Assembly (NCBI RefSeq): GCF_009711165.2
Contig: NZ_WMID02000011.1
Location: 94,673 to 158,672, forward strand
Length of the DNA stretch: 64,000 nt
Source of the DNA: Flavobacterium sp. MC2016-06
GTDB taxonomy: Bacteria; Bacteroidota; Bacteroidia; Flavobacteriales; Flavobacteriaceae
Direction: 5' to 3'
Positions 8,398 to 16,542 of this stretch are shown one piece after another. Position numbers and translations under genes: made by a program. Each line of letters begins with the position of its first letter. Position 1 is the first letter of the stretch. Below the pieces are notes generated by a model. It did no database searches, was not told the DNA's origin, and was given only the letters and a program-made list of their open reading frames with translations.

Positions 8398-9189
8398 TTA
8401 TTTTTTTTCTTTTATTTTAACTTCAGTTGTAGTGGTATTGGTTACAATAGAATTTTCTGGAATTGATTTGGTAATCCAGGCATTTCCTCCAACAATGCTA
8501 TTTTTTCCAATTGTAGTTTCGCCTCCCAAAATGGTGGCATTGGCATAAATGCAGACATTAGCTTCTACAGTTGGATGTCTTTTTGCATTTTTCATTTCTT
8601 TGCTCACACTCAAGGCACCTAAAGTAACACCTTGGTAAATTTTTACGTGTTTCTTAATCACGCTGGTTTCACCAATTACAATTCCGGTGGCGTGATCAAT
8701 AAAAAATGGCGAAGCAATATCGGCACCAGCATGAATGTCAGTTCCCGTAATTCGATGCGCATATTCGCTCATTAATCTCGAGAATAATAATAAATCCAGA
8801 TGGTATAATTCGTGGCTTAATCTGTAAATAGCAATCGCAAAAAAGCCAGGATATCCTAAATAAACTTCATCAATGCTGTTTGATGCAGGGTCATTTTCTA
8901 AAATATATTCGGCATCTTGATTTAGTTTTTCTAAAACAGCAGGTAATTTTTCTAGAAATCTATCCCAGATCGATTCGCATAAATTCTGCGGTTTTTTGCA
9001 GGCCAAAACAGCAATTTCTTTAAAGCGTATTTCAAGCTCGTTAATACTTTCGTCTAAAGCCGCATTCGAATCAAAAAGAGTATAAAAAAGCTTTTCTGTA
9101 AAATCTTCTGTTTTGGTTTTGATGCCGTAATTTATGTTTGAATGGCTTTTGAGCGCTTTGATGTTTTGTATGATAGTGTCTTTTGTCAC
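8398..9189 (-). CDS. cysE: Serine O-acetyltransferase (EpsC/CysE type)
   Basis: Transfers acetyl from acetyl-CoA to L-serine, the first step of cysteine synthesis. The N-terminal ~140 residues are helical; the C-terminal half is a left-handed beta-helix with hexapeptide repeats. The active-site segment (TGTDIHAGADIASPFFIDH) and acetyl-CoA region (GIVIGETSVI) are present. At 263 aa it matches the long Bacteroidota EpsC-like form. It is the first gene of the cysE-cysM operon. Confidence 0.92.
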   Translation of the reverse strand: MTKDTIIQNIKALKSHSNINYGIKTKTEDFTEKLFYTLFDSNAALDESINELEIRFKEIAVLACKKPQNLCESIWDRFLEKLPAVLEKLNQDAEYILENDPASNSIDEVYLGYPGFFAIAIYRLSHELYHLDLLLFSRLMSEYAHRITGTDIHAGADIASPFFIDHATGIVIGETSVIKKHVKIYQGVTLGALSVSKEMKNAKRHPTVEANVCIYANATILGGETTIGKNSIVGGNAWITKSIPENSIVTNTTTTEVKIKEKK

Positions 9190-9379
9190 AATGGTAAAAA
9201 TGAATGAGTGATTTAAAACGTTAAAAGTAAGGCGTTTTTTGTAAATAAAGGCACGAATTATATAAAGAAATTTTGTGCTGAGAATGGTATTTGTGATAAA
9301 TAAAAGAATTATAAAGGATTATATTTTATGTGATTGTTAAGAAGTTAAATGCGTAAATTAGCCAGTAAAATTTATAAAA

Positions 9380-10081
9380 ATGAAAAATAATTCGACTTTT
9401 AAAAGTGCTATATCAGATCTTTTTTTTCCTGAAAGTGAGAAAATTTGTGGAAATTCTATTCACGATCCAATTTTAGGACTGATTATTAAAGATCATCCCT
9501 CTTTTTGTGATGAAGATTGTATTGGAGTGCAGGAATTAAATGTGTACCGCCAAAAATACATTTCAAACTATTTGTCTACAGAAATTGGAGCACTTTCTGA
9601 TCTTGAAAAAGGCGTTATCGAATCTTTAAAAGAAGATAAATCGATAGTGAGTATTGTTGAAGACGAAGAAGAAGCAAGAAGTTTTGGTCAAAAAATAGCC
9701 GATAAAGTGGCCGATTTTGGCGGAAGCTGGACCTTTATTATTTCGTTTGTTGTTTTTATAATAATTTGGATTGGCTCGAATGTATTTGTTTTGTTAGATA
9801 AAGGTTTTGATCCGTATCCGTTTATTTTACTGAATTTGATATTGTCTTGTATTGCCGCGCTGCAGGCTCCGGTAATTATGATGAGTCAGAATCGTCAAGA
9901 AGAAAAAGACCGAAATCGTGCCAAAAAAGATTACATGATCAACCTAAAATCAGAGTTAGAGATCAGAATGATTCACGATAAAATAGATCATTTGATCATG
10001 CATCAGCAGCAAGAATTAATCGAAATTCAGAAAGTTCAAATCGAGATGATGAATGATATTTTAGATCAAATTAAGAAGTAA
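9380..10081 (+). CDS. DUF1003 domain membrane protein
   Basis: A 233-residue protein. The N-terminal ~100 residues include a CxxxxC pattern (FCDEDCIG) in a short extra domain. The DUF1003 core follows: FGGSWTFIISFVVFIIIWIG as the first membrane helix, FDPYPFILLNLILSCIAALQ as the second, then QNRQEEKDR and a long charged coiled coil to the C-terminus. The family is often annotated as a cyclic-nucleotide-binding-like or stress membrane protein, but its function is not established. It is alone on its strand. Confidence 0.85.
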   Translation: MKNNSTFKSAISDLFFPESEKICGNSIHDPILGLIIKDHPSFCDEDCIGVQELNVYRQKYISNYLSTEIGALSDLEKGVIESLKEDKSIVSIVEDEEEARSFGQKIADKVADFGGSWTFIISFVVFIIIWIGSNVFVLLDKGFDPYPFILLNLILSCIAALQAPVIMMSQNRQEEKDRNRAKKDYMINLKSELEIRMIHDKIDHLIMHQQQELIEIQKVQIEMMNDILDQIKK

Positions 10082-10101
10082 TCTGTCTTACAAAAAAAGC
10101 A

Positions 10102-10383
10102 TTAATAAAAGTGTTTGTAATAGTAACCGCCGAGCATAAAAATGAGATTTACGAAGGCAATTTTCCAAATTATTTTTTGATAGTTTTTTGATTTATCTAG
10201 AAAATGAAGCGCTGCAAATCCGAAAAATAACAACGTTGTAAAGACGGCTGGATACATCTTAAAAGAGGCTGAAAAATCACCTTGAAAAAGTAAGAATAAA
10301 GAGCGCTGAAAACCACACCCTAAGCACTCCATTCCGAAGAGCTTTTTGAAGAGGCAGGGGATCATGTATTTCTCTAAATTCAC
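10102..10383 (-). CDS. DUF2752 family small membrane protein
   Basis: A 93-residue protein with the DUF2752 signature: MIPCLFKKLFGMECLGCGFQ (CxGCG motif), then a short linker and two hydrophobic helices (~42-58 and ~68-85). The family is widespread in Bacteroidota and has no proven role. It converges with the DUF1003 gene with a 20-bp gap. Confidence 0.82.
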   Translation of the reverse strand: MNLEKYMIPCLFKKLFGMECLGCGFQRSLFLLFQGDFSASFKMYPAVFTTLLFFGFAALHFLDKSKNYQKIIWKIAFVNLIFMLGGYYYKHFY

Positions 10384-10462
10384 AACGGTTATTTTTTACA
10401 ATTTTACAAAAAAAATAGCAGCTAATACAGTAAGAGTTGAAAACTGTTATTTTAAAGTTTAC

Positions 10463-10470
10463 TACTTTTG
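10463..10470 (+). promoter_or_regulatory. -7 promoter box of the small membrane protein/Smr pair
   Basis: TACTTTTG, a TAnnTTTG match, 20 bp upstream of the ATG at 10491. Confidence 0.5.
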
Positions 10471-10490
10471 AAATCTCAAGAACTTAAAAA

Positions 10491-10676
10491 ATGAAAACTT
10501 TCAAAATAATAATAATGATACTTGCTATTTCGGTAGCTTTATATGAACAGGTATCTGCAGAAAAAAACATCTATATTACAGTAATTGCAATTGTAGTTTT
10601 TATGTTTGGAATGATGCAGCTGAGTGCAAAAACGCCAAGTAAAAATCAAGATAAAGAAGAGCATGATGTTGAATAA
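10491..10676 (+). CDS. Small two-helix membrane protein
   Basis: A 61-residue protein with two hydrophobic segments (~5-20 and ~28-45) and a charged tail (KTPSKNQDKEEHDVE). Its 3' end overlaps the start of the Smr gene by 14 bp, so the two are probably translationally coupled, and a -7 box lies just upstream. No family recognised. Confidence 0.65.
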   Translation: MKTFKIIIMILAISVALYEQVSAEKNIYITVIAIVVFMFGMMQLSAKTPSKNQDKEEHDVE

Positions 10677-11217
10677 AGGAGATAAGGTTTCTGTCTTAGA
10701 CGAAGCCATTAACGGAACGGTAGTTTCGGTGAAAAATAATGAAATTTTGGTGGAAACTGAAGATGGATTTATGATGACATTTTCTGTCAACGAGTTGCTT
10801 AAAATTCAAGATTCCAGTAATTTAATGAATTCTATTAAAAGAATTAATTTAGATGAAGTTTCAAAAGAGAAAGAAGAGCCAAAACCAAGAAGTTTTGTAA
10901 AAGAACGCAAAGATAAACGAGAAATTTCGGCTCCAGAATTTGATTTGCATATCGAAAAACTGGTTCCAAATAAACGCGGCATGTCAAATTACGATATCTT
11001 GACTTTGCAGACAGAAACTGCAAAAAGACATATCGATTTTGCGATAAGAAATCGTATTCCTAAAATCGTTTTTATACATGGTGTCGGCGAAGGAATTTTA
11101 AAAGCCGAACTTGATTTTTTATTGGGTCGTTATGATGGAATAGATTTTCAAGACGCCAATTATCAAAAATATGGCCTAGGAGCAACAGAAGTTTATTTTA
11201 GACAAAACAATAAATAA
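10663..11217 (+). CDS. Smr domain protein (MutS2-type C-terminal domain, stand-alone)
   Basis: A protein of 184 residues from ATG 10663 (a second ATG follows at 10666). The N-terminus (NKGDKVSVLDEAINGTVVSV) is a small beta-barrel like that before the Smr domain in DUF2027 proteins. The C-terminal ~90 residues are an Smr domain: DLHIEKL, then VFIHGVGEGILKAEL (the HGxGxG core), then GLGATEVYF. Smr domains bind or nick DNA or RNA; this protein has no MutS ATPase part. An in-frame ATG at 10624 would lengthen the overlap with the upstream gene and lacks a promoter argument. Confidence 0.82.
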   Translation: MMLNKGDKVSVLDEAINGTVVSVKNNEILVETEDGFMMTFSVNELLKIQDSSNLMNSIKRINLDEVSKEKEEPKPRSFVKERKDKREISAPEFDLHIEKLVPNKRGMSNYDILTLQTETAKRHIDFAIRNRIPKIVFIHGVGEGILKAELDFLLGRYDGIDFQDANYQKYGLGATEVYFRQNNK

Positions 11218-11254
11218 GATGTTTTTCAGCATCTAAAAATGTTCGTTTTAAAGC

Positions 11255-11322
11255 ATAAAAAAACGTCCGTTTTTCAATCTGATTCAGCTTAGAAATCAGT
11301 CTTGAAAAACGGACATTTTTTT
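11255..11322. terminator. Bidirectional terminator
   Basis: A long hairpin: 11264-11275 (CGTCCGTTTTTC) pairs with 11303-11314 (GAAAAACGGAC plus flank). An inner stem is GATT...AATC, and A- and T-runs lie outside. It separates the convergent Smr and lipoprotein genes. Confidence 0.82.
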
Positions 11323-11360
11323 GTAAGTATTTTTAAATTTTATTTAGAATAAAATCTATT

Positions 11361-12362
11361 TTATTTAGCTATTGTTAATGTGCCTAAAACAAAAGTAGTT
11401 CCTAGTTTAAAATGGCTTCCGCCTTTTTGCATTATTACATTTTTTAATGTAATGGTATGTATAAAACTATTAGTAGCATCTAGTGTTGAGACCTCTATAA
11501 TACCACTTACATTTGCTACTCCTAATTTACCACTCCAATCTTCGCCTATTGCTGGAGATGCAGGAGCTGGTGATGCACAGAAATAAGAATCAGTAAAACT
11601 ACCTGTACCACTTGTTGCAGTGCGATAATATACATTGTTCATTGAAGCTGTAATTAAAGAAGTTCTTGGCTGATTTGGTAGAGTAGCTACAGGTTGTATT
11701 AAATTAGGGTCAATATTGTCTATAGAGATATAGAAAGAAGGCGAATAATTATAAACTCTATTTAAACCTGCAGTACATTGAAAAGCTTTATAATTTTCAG
11801 TCGCTGAATTTGAAAAAGCTAACGAATTAGGAATGGTTACCGAAGTTGCGTAAGTACCAAAAGCAAATTTTTCGTCTGTTTGCGGTACTCCAGAAGGTTT
11901 TGAAAAGGTTATATTAGTGAAGTTGATACTATGCTCGTATCCTGAAATTTTACTGCTCCCATCTGTGGTGTTAACAACTTCAACTTGTCTAGATATAATA
12001 TTCATTTTTCCAGCTGTTGCTACCCACTCTTCGATTACTTTTGGTGTAGTAGGAGGTATAGTGTTACACAGATTATCTGTTGCTACTGTACCATCATAAG
12101 ATCTATATAAAAAACGATAGGTAGTATTATCAATATCATAAACATTAGTAACAGAGTCATTTACAATTGAGGTAGTTGGTAATTGAAGTAAAAGAGCTTC
12201 TTTTTCGTTAATTTTATAAATTAAGGTATTACCTGTTGTAGATGTAGTTGGACAGCTTGCGGATGAAACATCTTCAAAATTGATTGTATCTACTGTTAAA
12301 TTACCATCATCACAACCGTTTAATAAAAGGGCGAATAATAGAAGGCTTGCATATTTTTTCAT
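11361..12362 (-). CDS. Unrecognised lipoprotein with duplicated halves
   Basis: A 333-residue lipoprotein from ATG 12362 (MKKYASLLLFALLLNGC, lipobox LLNGC). The mature part is Thr/Ser-rich and beta-rich, and each half has a similar layout: Cys, a YR..DG..T/YRTAT...DSYFC segment, then P..P.IGEDW or P..PKVIEEW, a strand with EV, and H(T/S)I.(L/F).N(I/V)...K. This suggests an internal duplication of a beta-sandwich-like domain. An upstream in-frame ATG (12404) is rejected because the -7 box at 12381-12388 would lie inside the gene. Function unknown. Confidence 0.75.
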   Translation of the reverse strand: MKKYASLLLFALLLNGCDDGNLTVDTINFEDVSSASCPTTSTTGNTLIYKINEKEALLLQLPTTSIVNDSVTNVYDIDNTTYRFLYRSYDGTVATDNLCNTIPPTTPKVIEEWVATAGKMNIISRQVEVVNTTDGSSKISGYEHSINFTNITFSKPSGVPQTDEKFAFGTYATSVTIPNSLAFSNSATENYKAFQCTAGLNRVYNYSPSFYISIDNIDPNLIQPVATLPNQPRTSLITASMNNVYYRTATSGTGSFTDSYFCASPAPASPAIGEDWSGKLGVANVSGIIEVSTLDATNSFIHTITLKNVIMQKGGSHFKLGTTFVLGTLTIAK

Positions 12363-12380
12363 CGTAATTTTATTTGGGTT

Positions 12381-12388
12381 CAAAAATA
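12381..12388 (-). promoter_or_regulatory. -7 promoter box of the lipoprotein gene
   Basis: TATTTTTG on the - strand, 18 bp before the ATG at 12362. It fixes the start at the signal peptide and argues against the longer frame. Confidence 0.5.
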
Positions 12389-12436
12389 GTGAAAAATTTG
12401 GCAAATGATATTTAAGATTTCACAATTGATATTTCT

Positions 12437-12444
12437 TAACTTTG
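12437..12444 (+). promoter_or_regulatory. -7 promoter box of the cysteine desulfurase gene
   Basis: TAACTTTG, ending 5 bp before the ATG at 12450. This implies a leaderless or nearly leaderless mRNA, like rlmD. Confidence 0.5.
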
Positions 12445-12449
12445 CCGTA

Positions 12450-13574
12450 ATGAAAAAAGTATACCTCGATAATGCCTCTACAACTGCTATGCGACCAGAA
12501 GTTATTCAAGAAATGACAAAGGTTATGGCAGAAGATTTTGGTAATCCGTCTTCTACACACAGTTTTGGCAGAAACGGTAAAATGATATTAGAGCTTTCTA
12601 GAAAAAGCATTGCTAAATATTTAAACTGTTCCGCCCAAGAAATTATTTTTACTTCTGGCGGTACAGAAGCAGACAACTGGATTCTTCGTTCTGCTGTAGA
12701 AGATCTTAAGGTCGAGCGTATCATTACTTCAAAAATAGAACATCACGCTGTTTTATATACTACGTTGGCTTTACAATCAGATTACAATATTCAAGTCGAT
12801 TATGTAAACATAAATTCTGACGGAACAATCGATTTAACGCATTTGTCTAATTTGCTTTCTGATGAAAAAAAGACAATTGTTAGTTTAATGCATGTAAACA
12901 ACGAAACAGGAACTGTTTTAGATCTAGATAGAGTAACTACTATTTGCAAGCAGTATAACGTCTTATTTCACTCTGATACGGTACAATCTGTAGGTAAAAC
13001 CGAAATCGATCTGCAAAAGACTCCTGTTGACTTTATTGTGGCAAGTGCACACAAGTTTCATGGACCAAAAGGTGTTGGTTTTGCTTTTGTTCGAAAAAAT
13101 ACAGGTTTACAGCCTTTAATTTTTGGAGGAGAACAAGAAAAAGGCCTTCGCGCAGGAACAGAAGCGGTACATCAAATTGCAGGTATGGTAAAAGCGCTGG
13201 CACTTTCTTACGAGAATTTAGATCAGGATAGAAAATACATTACAGATTTAAAAATGTATTTAATTGAAGAGTTCGAAATTCATTTCCCAGGCTTTAGAAT
13301 CAACGGAAAAAAAGAAGATTTTTACAATATCATCAATATTATTCTGCCTTTTTCGTCAGACAAAACTTCGATGCTTTTGTTTAGTTTAGATATGAAAGGA
13401 ATTGCAGTTTCTAGAGGAAGCGCCTGCCAGTCTGGAAGTATAAAACCGTCGCACGTTTTAAAAGAAATGCTTTCGGAGAATGATTTAAAATTACCAAACC
13501 TCCGAATTTCTTTCAGTCATTATAATACAAAAGAAGATATCGATTGGCTGATCGAGAGCTTGAAGAATATTTAA
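12450..13574 (+). CDS. Cysteine desulfurase, NifS/IscS-like (class V aminotransferase fold)
   Basis: A PLP enzyme that moves sulfur from L-cysteine to a protein persulfide for Fe-S clusters or thio-modified tRNA. It begins MKKVYLDNASTTAMRPEV. The PLP His region is LMHVNNETGT, the Schiff-base Lys is in SAHKFHGPKGVGF, and the catalytic Cys loop is RGSACQSGS. Its length is 374 aa. No isc or suf genes lie beside it, so its acceptor is open. The longer in-frame start at 12405 lies upstream of the -7 box and is rejected. Confidence 0.9.
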   Translation: MKKVYLDNASTTAMRPEVIQEMTKVMAEDFGNPSSTHSFGRNGKMILELSRKSIAKYLNCSAQEIIFTSGGTEADNWILRSAVEDLKVERIITSKIEHHAVLYTTLALQSDYNIQVDYVNINSDGTIDLTHLSNLLSDEKKTIVSLMHVNNETGTVLDLDRVTTICKQYNVLFHSDTVQSVGKTEIDLQKTPVDFIVASAHKFHGPKGVGFAFVRKNTGLQPLIFGGEQEKGLRAGTEAVHQIAGMVKALALSYENLDQDRKYITDLKMYLIEEFEIHFPGFRINGKKEDFYNIINIILPFSSDKTSMLLFSLDMKGIAVSRGSACQSGSIKPSHVLKEMLSENDLKLPNLRISFSHYNTKEDIDWLIESLKNI

Positions 13575-13634
13575 GATTGGAGATTTTAGATTTTAGATTA
13601 TAAATACGTAATCTAAAATCTAAAATCTTCAATC
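13575..13634. terminator. AT-rich bidirectional terminator / inverted repeat
   Basis: Arms 13575-13600 and 13609-13634 are nearly perfect inverted repeats built from reiterated AGATTTT units, with an 8-nt loop. The hairpin lies in the 65-bp gap between two convergent genes and has no GC-rich core. It may equally be one of the intergenic repeat hairpins seen elsewhere here. Confidence 0.65.
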
Positions 13635-13639
13635 TAAAA

Positions 13640-14212
13640 TCACTTACGTATTACTTTTACCTGCGAATCATTTGTCAACTTAATAATAGTTGAAGGTTTT
13701 CCGGCAAGTTTATCTTGATTCAATTTTACAACATAATCTACACCTTTTATAATCTCTGGATTAATGTCTTTGAAGGCAATAGGCGTTGGCTGTCCTGAAA
13801 TATTAGCCGAAGTAGAAACCAAAGGTTTTTTCATTCGCTCTAATAATTTAAAGCAAAAAGGTTCTTTTACAATACGAACTCCAAGAGATTTATCTGCAGC
13901 AATTATATTGGGAGCAACATTTCTAGGGTCATCTAAAATTAAAGTAGTTGGTTTTTCAGATAGATCTAAAAGCTGCCAAGCTACTTCTGGAATGTTTTTA
14001 AAAACATTGTACATCATTTTTTCACCATTCATCAAAACAATCATGCTTTGAGTTTCGGCACGTTGTTTCAGCTTGTATATTTTGGCAACAGCTTCTGCAT
14101 TTGTAGCGTCACAGCCAATTCCCCAAACTGTATCTGTTGGATAAAGAATGATTCCTCCTTCTTTAATAACTTCGTAAGCGTTTATGATTTCTTGGTTTAT
14201 ATCTTGATTCAT
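13640..14212 (-). CDS. tsaC: L-threonylcarbamoyladenylate synthase (Sua5/YciO/YrdC family)
   Basis: Makes the threonylcarbamoyl-AMP precursor for t6A37 in ANN-decoding tRNAs. The YrdC fold markers are present: an N-terminal ILYPTDTVWGIGCDATN, KLKQRAETQSMIVLM (KxR motif), TTLILDDP, LGVRIVKEPFCFKLL and LVSTSANISGQPTP. At 190 aa it is the short TsaC-like form without the Sua5 C-terminal domain. A perfect -7 box lies 49 bp upstream. Confidence 0.9.
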   Translation of the reverse strand: MNQDINQEIINAYEVIKEGGIILYPTDTVWGIGCDATNAEAVAKIYKLKQRAETQSMIVLMNGEKMMYNVFKNIPEVAWQLLDLSEKPTTLILDDPRNVAPNIIAADKSLGVRIVKEPFCFKLLERMKKPLVSTSANISGQPTPIAFKDINPEIIKGVDYVVKLNQDKLAGKPSTIIKLTNDSQVKVIRK

Positions 14213-14260
14213 AATTCAAATATTGTTTTTACCCAGTTTCTCGGGCTGTATTTTTGTTTA

Positions 14261-14268
14261 CAAAGATA
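14261..14268 (-). promoter_or_regulatory. -7 promoter box of tsaC
   Basis: TATCTTTG on the - strand, 49 bp from the ATG at 14212. Confidence 0.45.
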
Positions 14269-14307
14269 TTATTTGAATTATAGAAATCATAATTTATAAT
14301 TTTCATC

Positions 14308-14510
14308 CATTGATGTCCGATAAAAATTTTCTAATAATATGCCAACAGCCATTTAAATTAGTTTTTCGAATGATCCCAAAAAAATCCGTTTTTGTCAGCG
14401 TCTTTACGAAGTAAATCCGTTTTATCTGTGTCTCAATTCAAATGCTGCATAATAGGACACGGATGAAACTGATTCGCTATCGCGAAGACGCGGATTTAGG
14501 CGGATTTTTA
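14308..14510 (+). repeat. Dispersed ~203-bp intergenic repeat, copy 1
   Basis: This segment is closely similar over its whole length to 50417-50620. Both begin CATTGATGTCCGATAAAA and end in a CGCGAAGACGC...GGATTTTT part. Complementary blocks inside (GCGTCTTTACG against CGCGAAGACGC; AAATCCG against CGGATTT) let it fold into a long hairpin. It has no open frame of note. It fills most of the 332-bp gap between tsaC and the glycosyltransferase cluster. Confidence 0.85.
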
Positions 14511-14544
14511 TTTTAATTGGGTAATAATGATTTTGATCTAGTAA

Positions 14545-15564
14545 TTATGGAATTTCTAAAGGAATACTATCGTTTATTTCTAAAATGTACTTGATCCAAT
14601 TTGTAAAGCTGTATTTTTTCTTGATTGAAGGATTAATTTCTTTATAAGGAGAATTCAAAAATTGATCAACAGCGCTTAAATCAAGTTTTTCGTCGAGACA
14701 AAGTATATTCTGCGGATCATAAAAATCATAATTTTTAACGATCTGATTATTGGTAATAATCTTTTTATCACTGCCTAGTGCTTCAAAAATCCTAAAAGAT
14801 AATCCTTCGTGAACAGAATCATTTTTTAAATCGATTAAAAACTTCGAATTGGCTGTTTTTTCTAAATTTTCATAATAAGATGTCGGAACTTTTATGAACG
14901 AAATGTAAGGTCGATTTTGTAAATTATCTTTAGTTACAGTTCTTAAAATAATGTTCAACTTATAATTTTTACTGTATAAATAATCGCAGATAATCAGTAA
15001 AGAATCAATTCGGTTGTCATAAGAACCAATATAGAAAAAATCGTATTCAGGTTTATTTTCTTCGAATAAAGGATCAAAACAATCAAAATAAAAATTGGTT
15101 GTAGGATACGTTTTATCTTTAAGAATATCATTTTTATCAAAAACATAAAATTTATCAAATAGCGGTATTTGTTCTTGTATTCCTTCAAATCGAGACAAAC
15201 CATCCCATTGATAAGCATAGTTTTTTGCTCCAAGATTGGTCACTTTAGTTAATATTGAAGAATTAAATAAATCTGCTCTAATAGTAAGACTGTAATCTGT
15301 TTTAGGAAACGAATCTATCTGTTTTTCTATTTTTTTATATTGTAATTCTTTTTTTAGTCTGGCTTTATAACCTTTATCAAAAAGTAAATTTTTGTGAATA
15401 AAATTTAAGACTTTATATTTTAAACTTGGATATTTAAATTCGCTGTTATAAGTCAGCATAAATACTTCAAAACCAATTTTCTTCAAATTTTCTTCTATGC
15501 AGGAATACAATCCAACATCAACAGTAATAGGTAAGATTATTTTTTTATTTTGAAAGTACTGCAT
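14545..15564 (-). CDS. Glycosyltransferase-like protein (CgeB-like), paralogue A
   Basis: A 339-residue cytosolic GT-B-like protein. The C-terminal third has the conserved block LSFRIFEALGSDKKIITNN, then YDFYDPQNILCLDE and a NWIKYIL ending. The same block is shared with the genes at 15545 and 17517, so the three are paralogues. The middle contains FFYIGSYDNRIDSLL, like the donor-domain start in CgeB/Glyco_trans_1_2 proteins. It overlaps the upstream gene by 20 bp and is the last of a four-gene - strand operon. It probably adds a sugar in lipooligosaccharide or surface-glycan assembly. Confidence 0.72.
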   Translation of the reverse strand: MQYFQNKKIILPITVDVGLYSCIEENLKKIGFEVFMLTYNSEFKYPSLKYKVLNFIHKNLLFDKGYKARLKKELQYKKIEKQIDSFPKTDYSLTIRADLFNSSILTKVTNLGAKNYAYQWDGLSRFEGIQEQIPLFDKFYVFDKNDILKDKTYPTTNFYFDCFDPLFEENKPEYDFFYIGSYDNRIDSLLIICDYLYSKNYKLNIILRTVTKDNLQNRPYISFIKVPTSYYENLEKTANSKFLIDLKNDSVHEGLSFRIFEALGSDKKIITNNQIVKNYDFYDPQNILCLDEKLDLSAVDQFLNSPYKEINPSIKKKYSFTNWIKYILEINDSIPLEIP

Positions 15565-16531
15565 TATTTTTGGATTGGTTTTGTAAATTAAAAACAGTTT
15601 TTACCCAGTTTTCAATAGTATATTTATGATAAATTTCATCACTTAAAGGCTCGTAAGGAGTAGCTAGAAAATGGGGATCAATGTTTATCTCGCTATTTTC
15701 ATCAAGAACCAAAATGTTATTAGGATTATAGAAATCATAGTCAATAATTGATTTATTTGTGGTTATAATTTTTTTCTGCATAGCCAGAGCTTCAAAAATT
15801 CTGAAACTTAATCCGTTGTGATCTTTTCTAATTAAATCTAGAAATATTTTTGAGTTTTCAAAATGAGTCTGTAATTCTTCGGGAAATACAAGATCTCGCG
15901 AAAAAATAATATTCGGATTGATATTTTCGGGTGCTTTTTTACCAACTGCCATAAATTTAAACGGAATAGCATGTGCTGAAAGATAATTGGCCAGATTATT
16001 CAAAAAATCAAAACGTTCATCTATAGAAATGACAATAAAAATATTCTCATTTGAAGTACCTGCAACTTCTTTCTTTTCCAAATATATATAATTGGAAATG
16101 AATGTAAACTGATGTTTTTTGACATCAACTAAATCAAATGAAAATATTTCGTCAAAAATGCCGTCAATTAAGTGATCAATAGGAAATCGTCTGCAGCTGT
16201 CATAAATATAGGCAAGATATTTATCAGTAAGTTTTTTGAGTTCTAAATGCGTTTTTCGACTTATTTTATCTGGACGAATAAATAATATAGCATCTTGATG
16301 TCCCCATTCTTTAACTTGGTTCAAAATATAATCTTCTAAAGCAGCAACCTTTTTGTTTTTGTTAAAAAATGTTTTAGAAATAGAATTACTTATTCTGTCA
16401 AAAACAGAAGTGTATTTATATTTAAATTTTGAAGCATCAATATGATTTGCTTCTATATTTCTTTTTCTTAATTCCTTTACAATGTTGTGATCATAATAAG
16501 TAGAATCATAACTAATTAAACAAATTTTCAT
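15545..16531 (-). CDS. Glycosyltransferase-like protein (CgeB-like), paralogue B
   Basis: A 328-residue paralogue of the genes at 14545 and 17517. Its N-terminus (MKICLISYDSTYYDHNIVKE) resembles the 17517 protein, and the central IYDSCRRFPIDHLIDGIFDE corresponds to AYFNDNTYRCPKITRVIPYF there. The C-terminal donor-site block is LSFRIFEALAMQKKIITTN, followed by YDFYNPNNILVLDEN. It lies 11 bp downstream of the 16543 gene and overlaps the next gene by 20 bp. The sugar is not predictable. Confidence 0.72.
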   Translation of the reverse strand: MKICLISYDSTYYDHNIVKELRKRNIEANHIDASKFKYKYTSVFDRISNSISKTFFNKNKKVAALEDYILNQVKEWGHQDAILFIRPDKISRKTHLELKKLTDKYLAYIYDSCRRFPIDHLIDGIFDEIFSFDLVDVKKHQFTFISNYIYLEKKEVAGTSNENIFIVISIDERFDFLNNLANYLSAHAIPFKFMAVGKKAPENINPNIIFSRDLVFPEELQTHFENSKIFLDLIRKDHNGLSFRIFEALAMQKKIITTNKSIIDYDFYNPNNILVLDENSEINIDPHFLATPYEPLSDEIYHKYTIENWVKTVFNLQNQSKNNAVLSK

Positions 16532-16542
16532 AACGATATGAT

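Noticed and set aside
13575..13634. A CRISPR-like or tandem-repeat array at 13575 and 52964
   Set aside because: Only two or three short reiterated units in a hairpin between convergent genes; no regular spacers.
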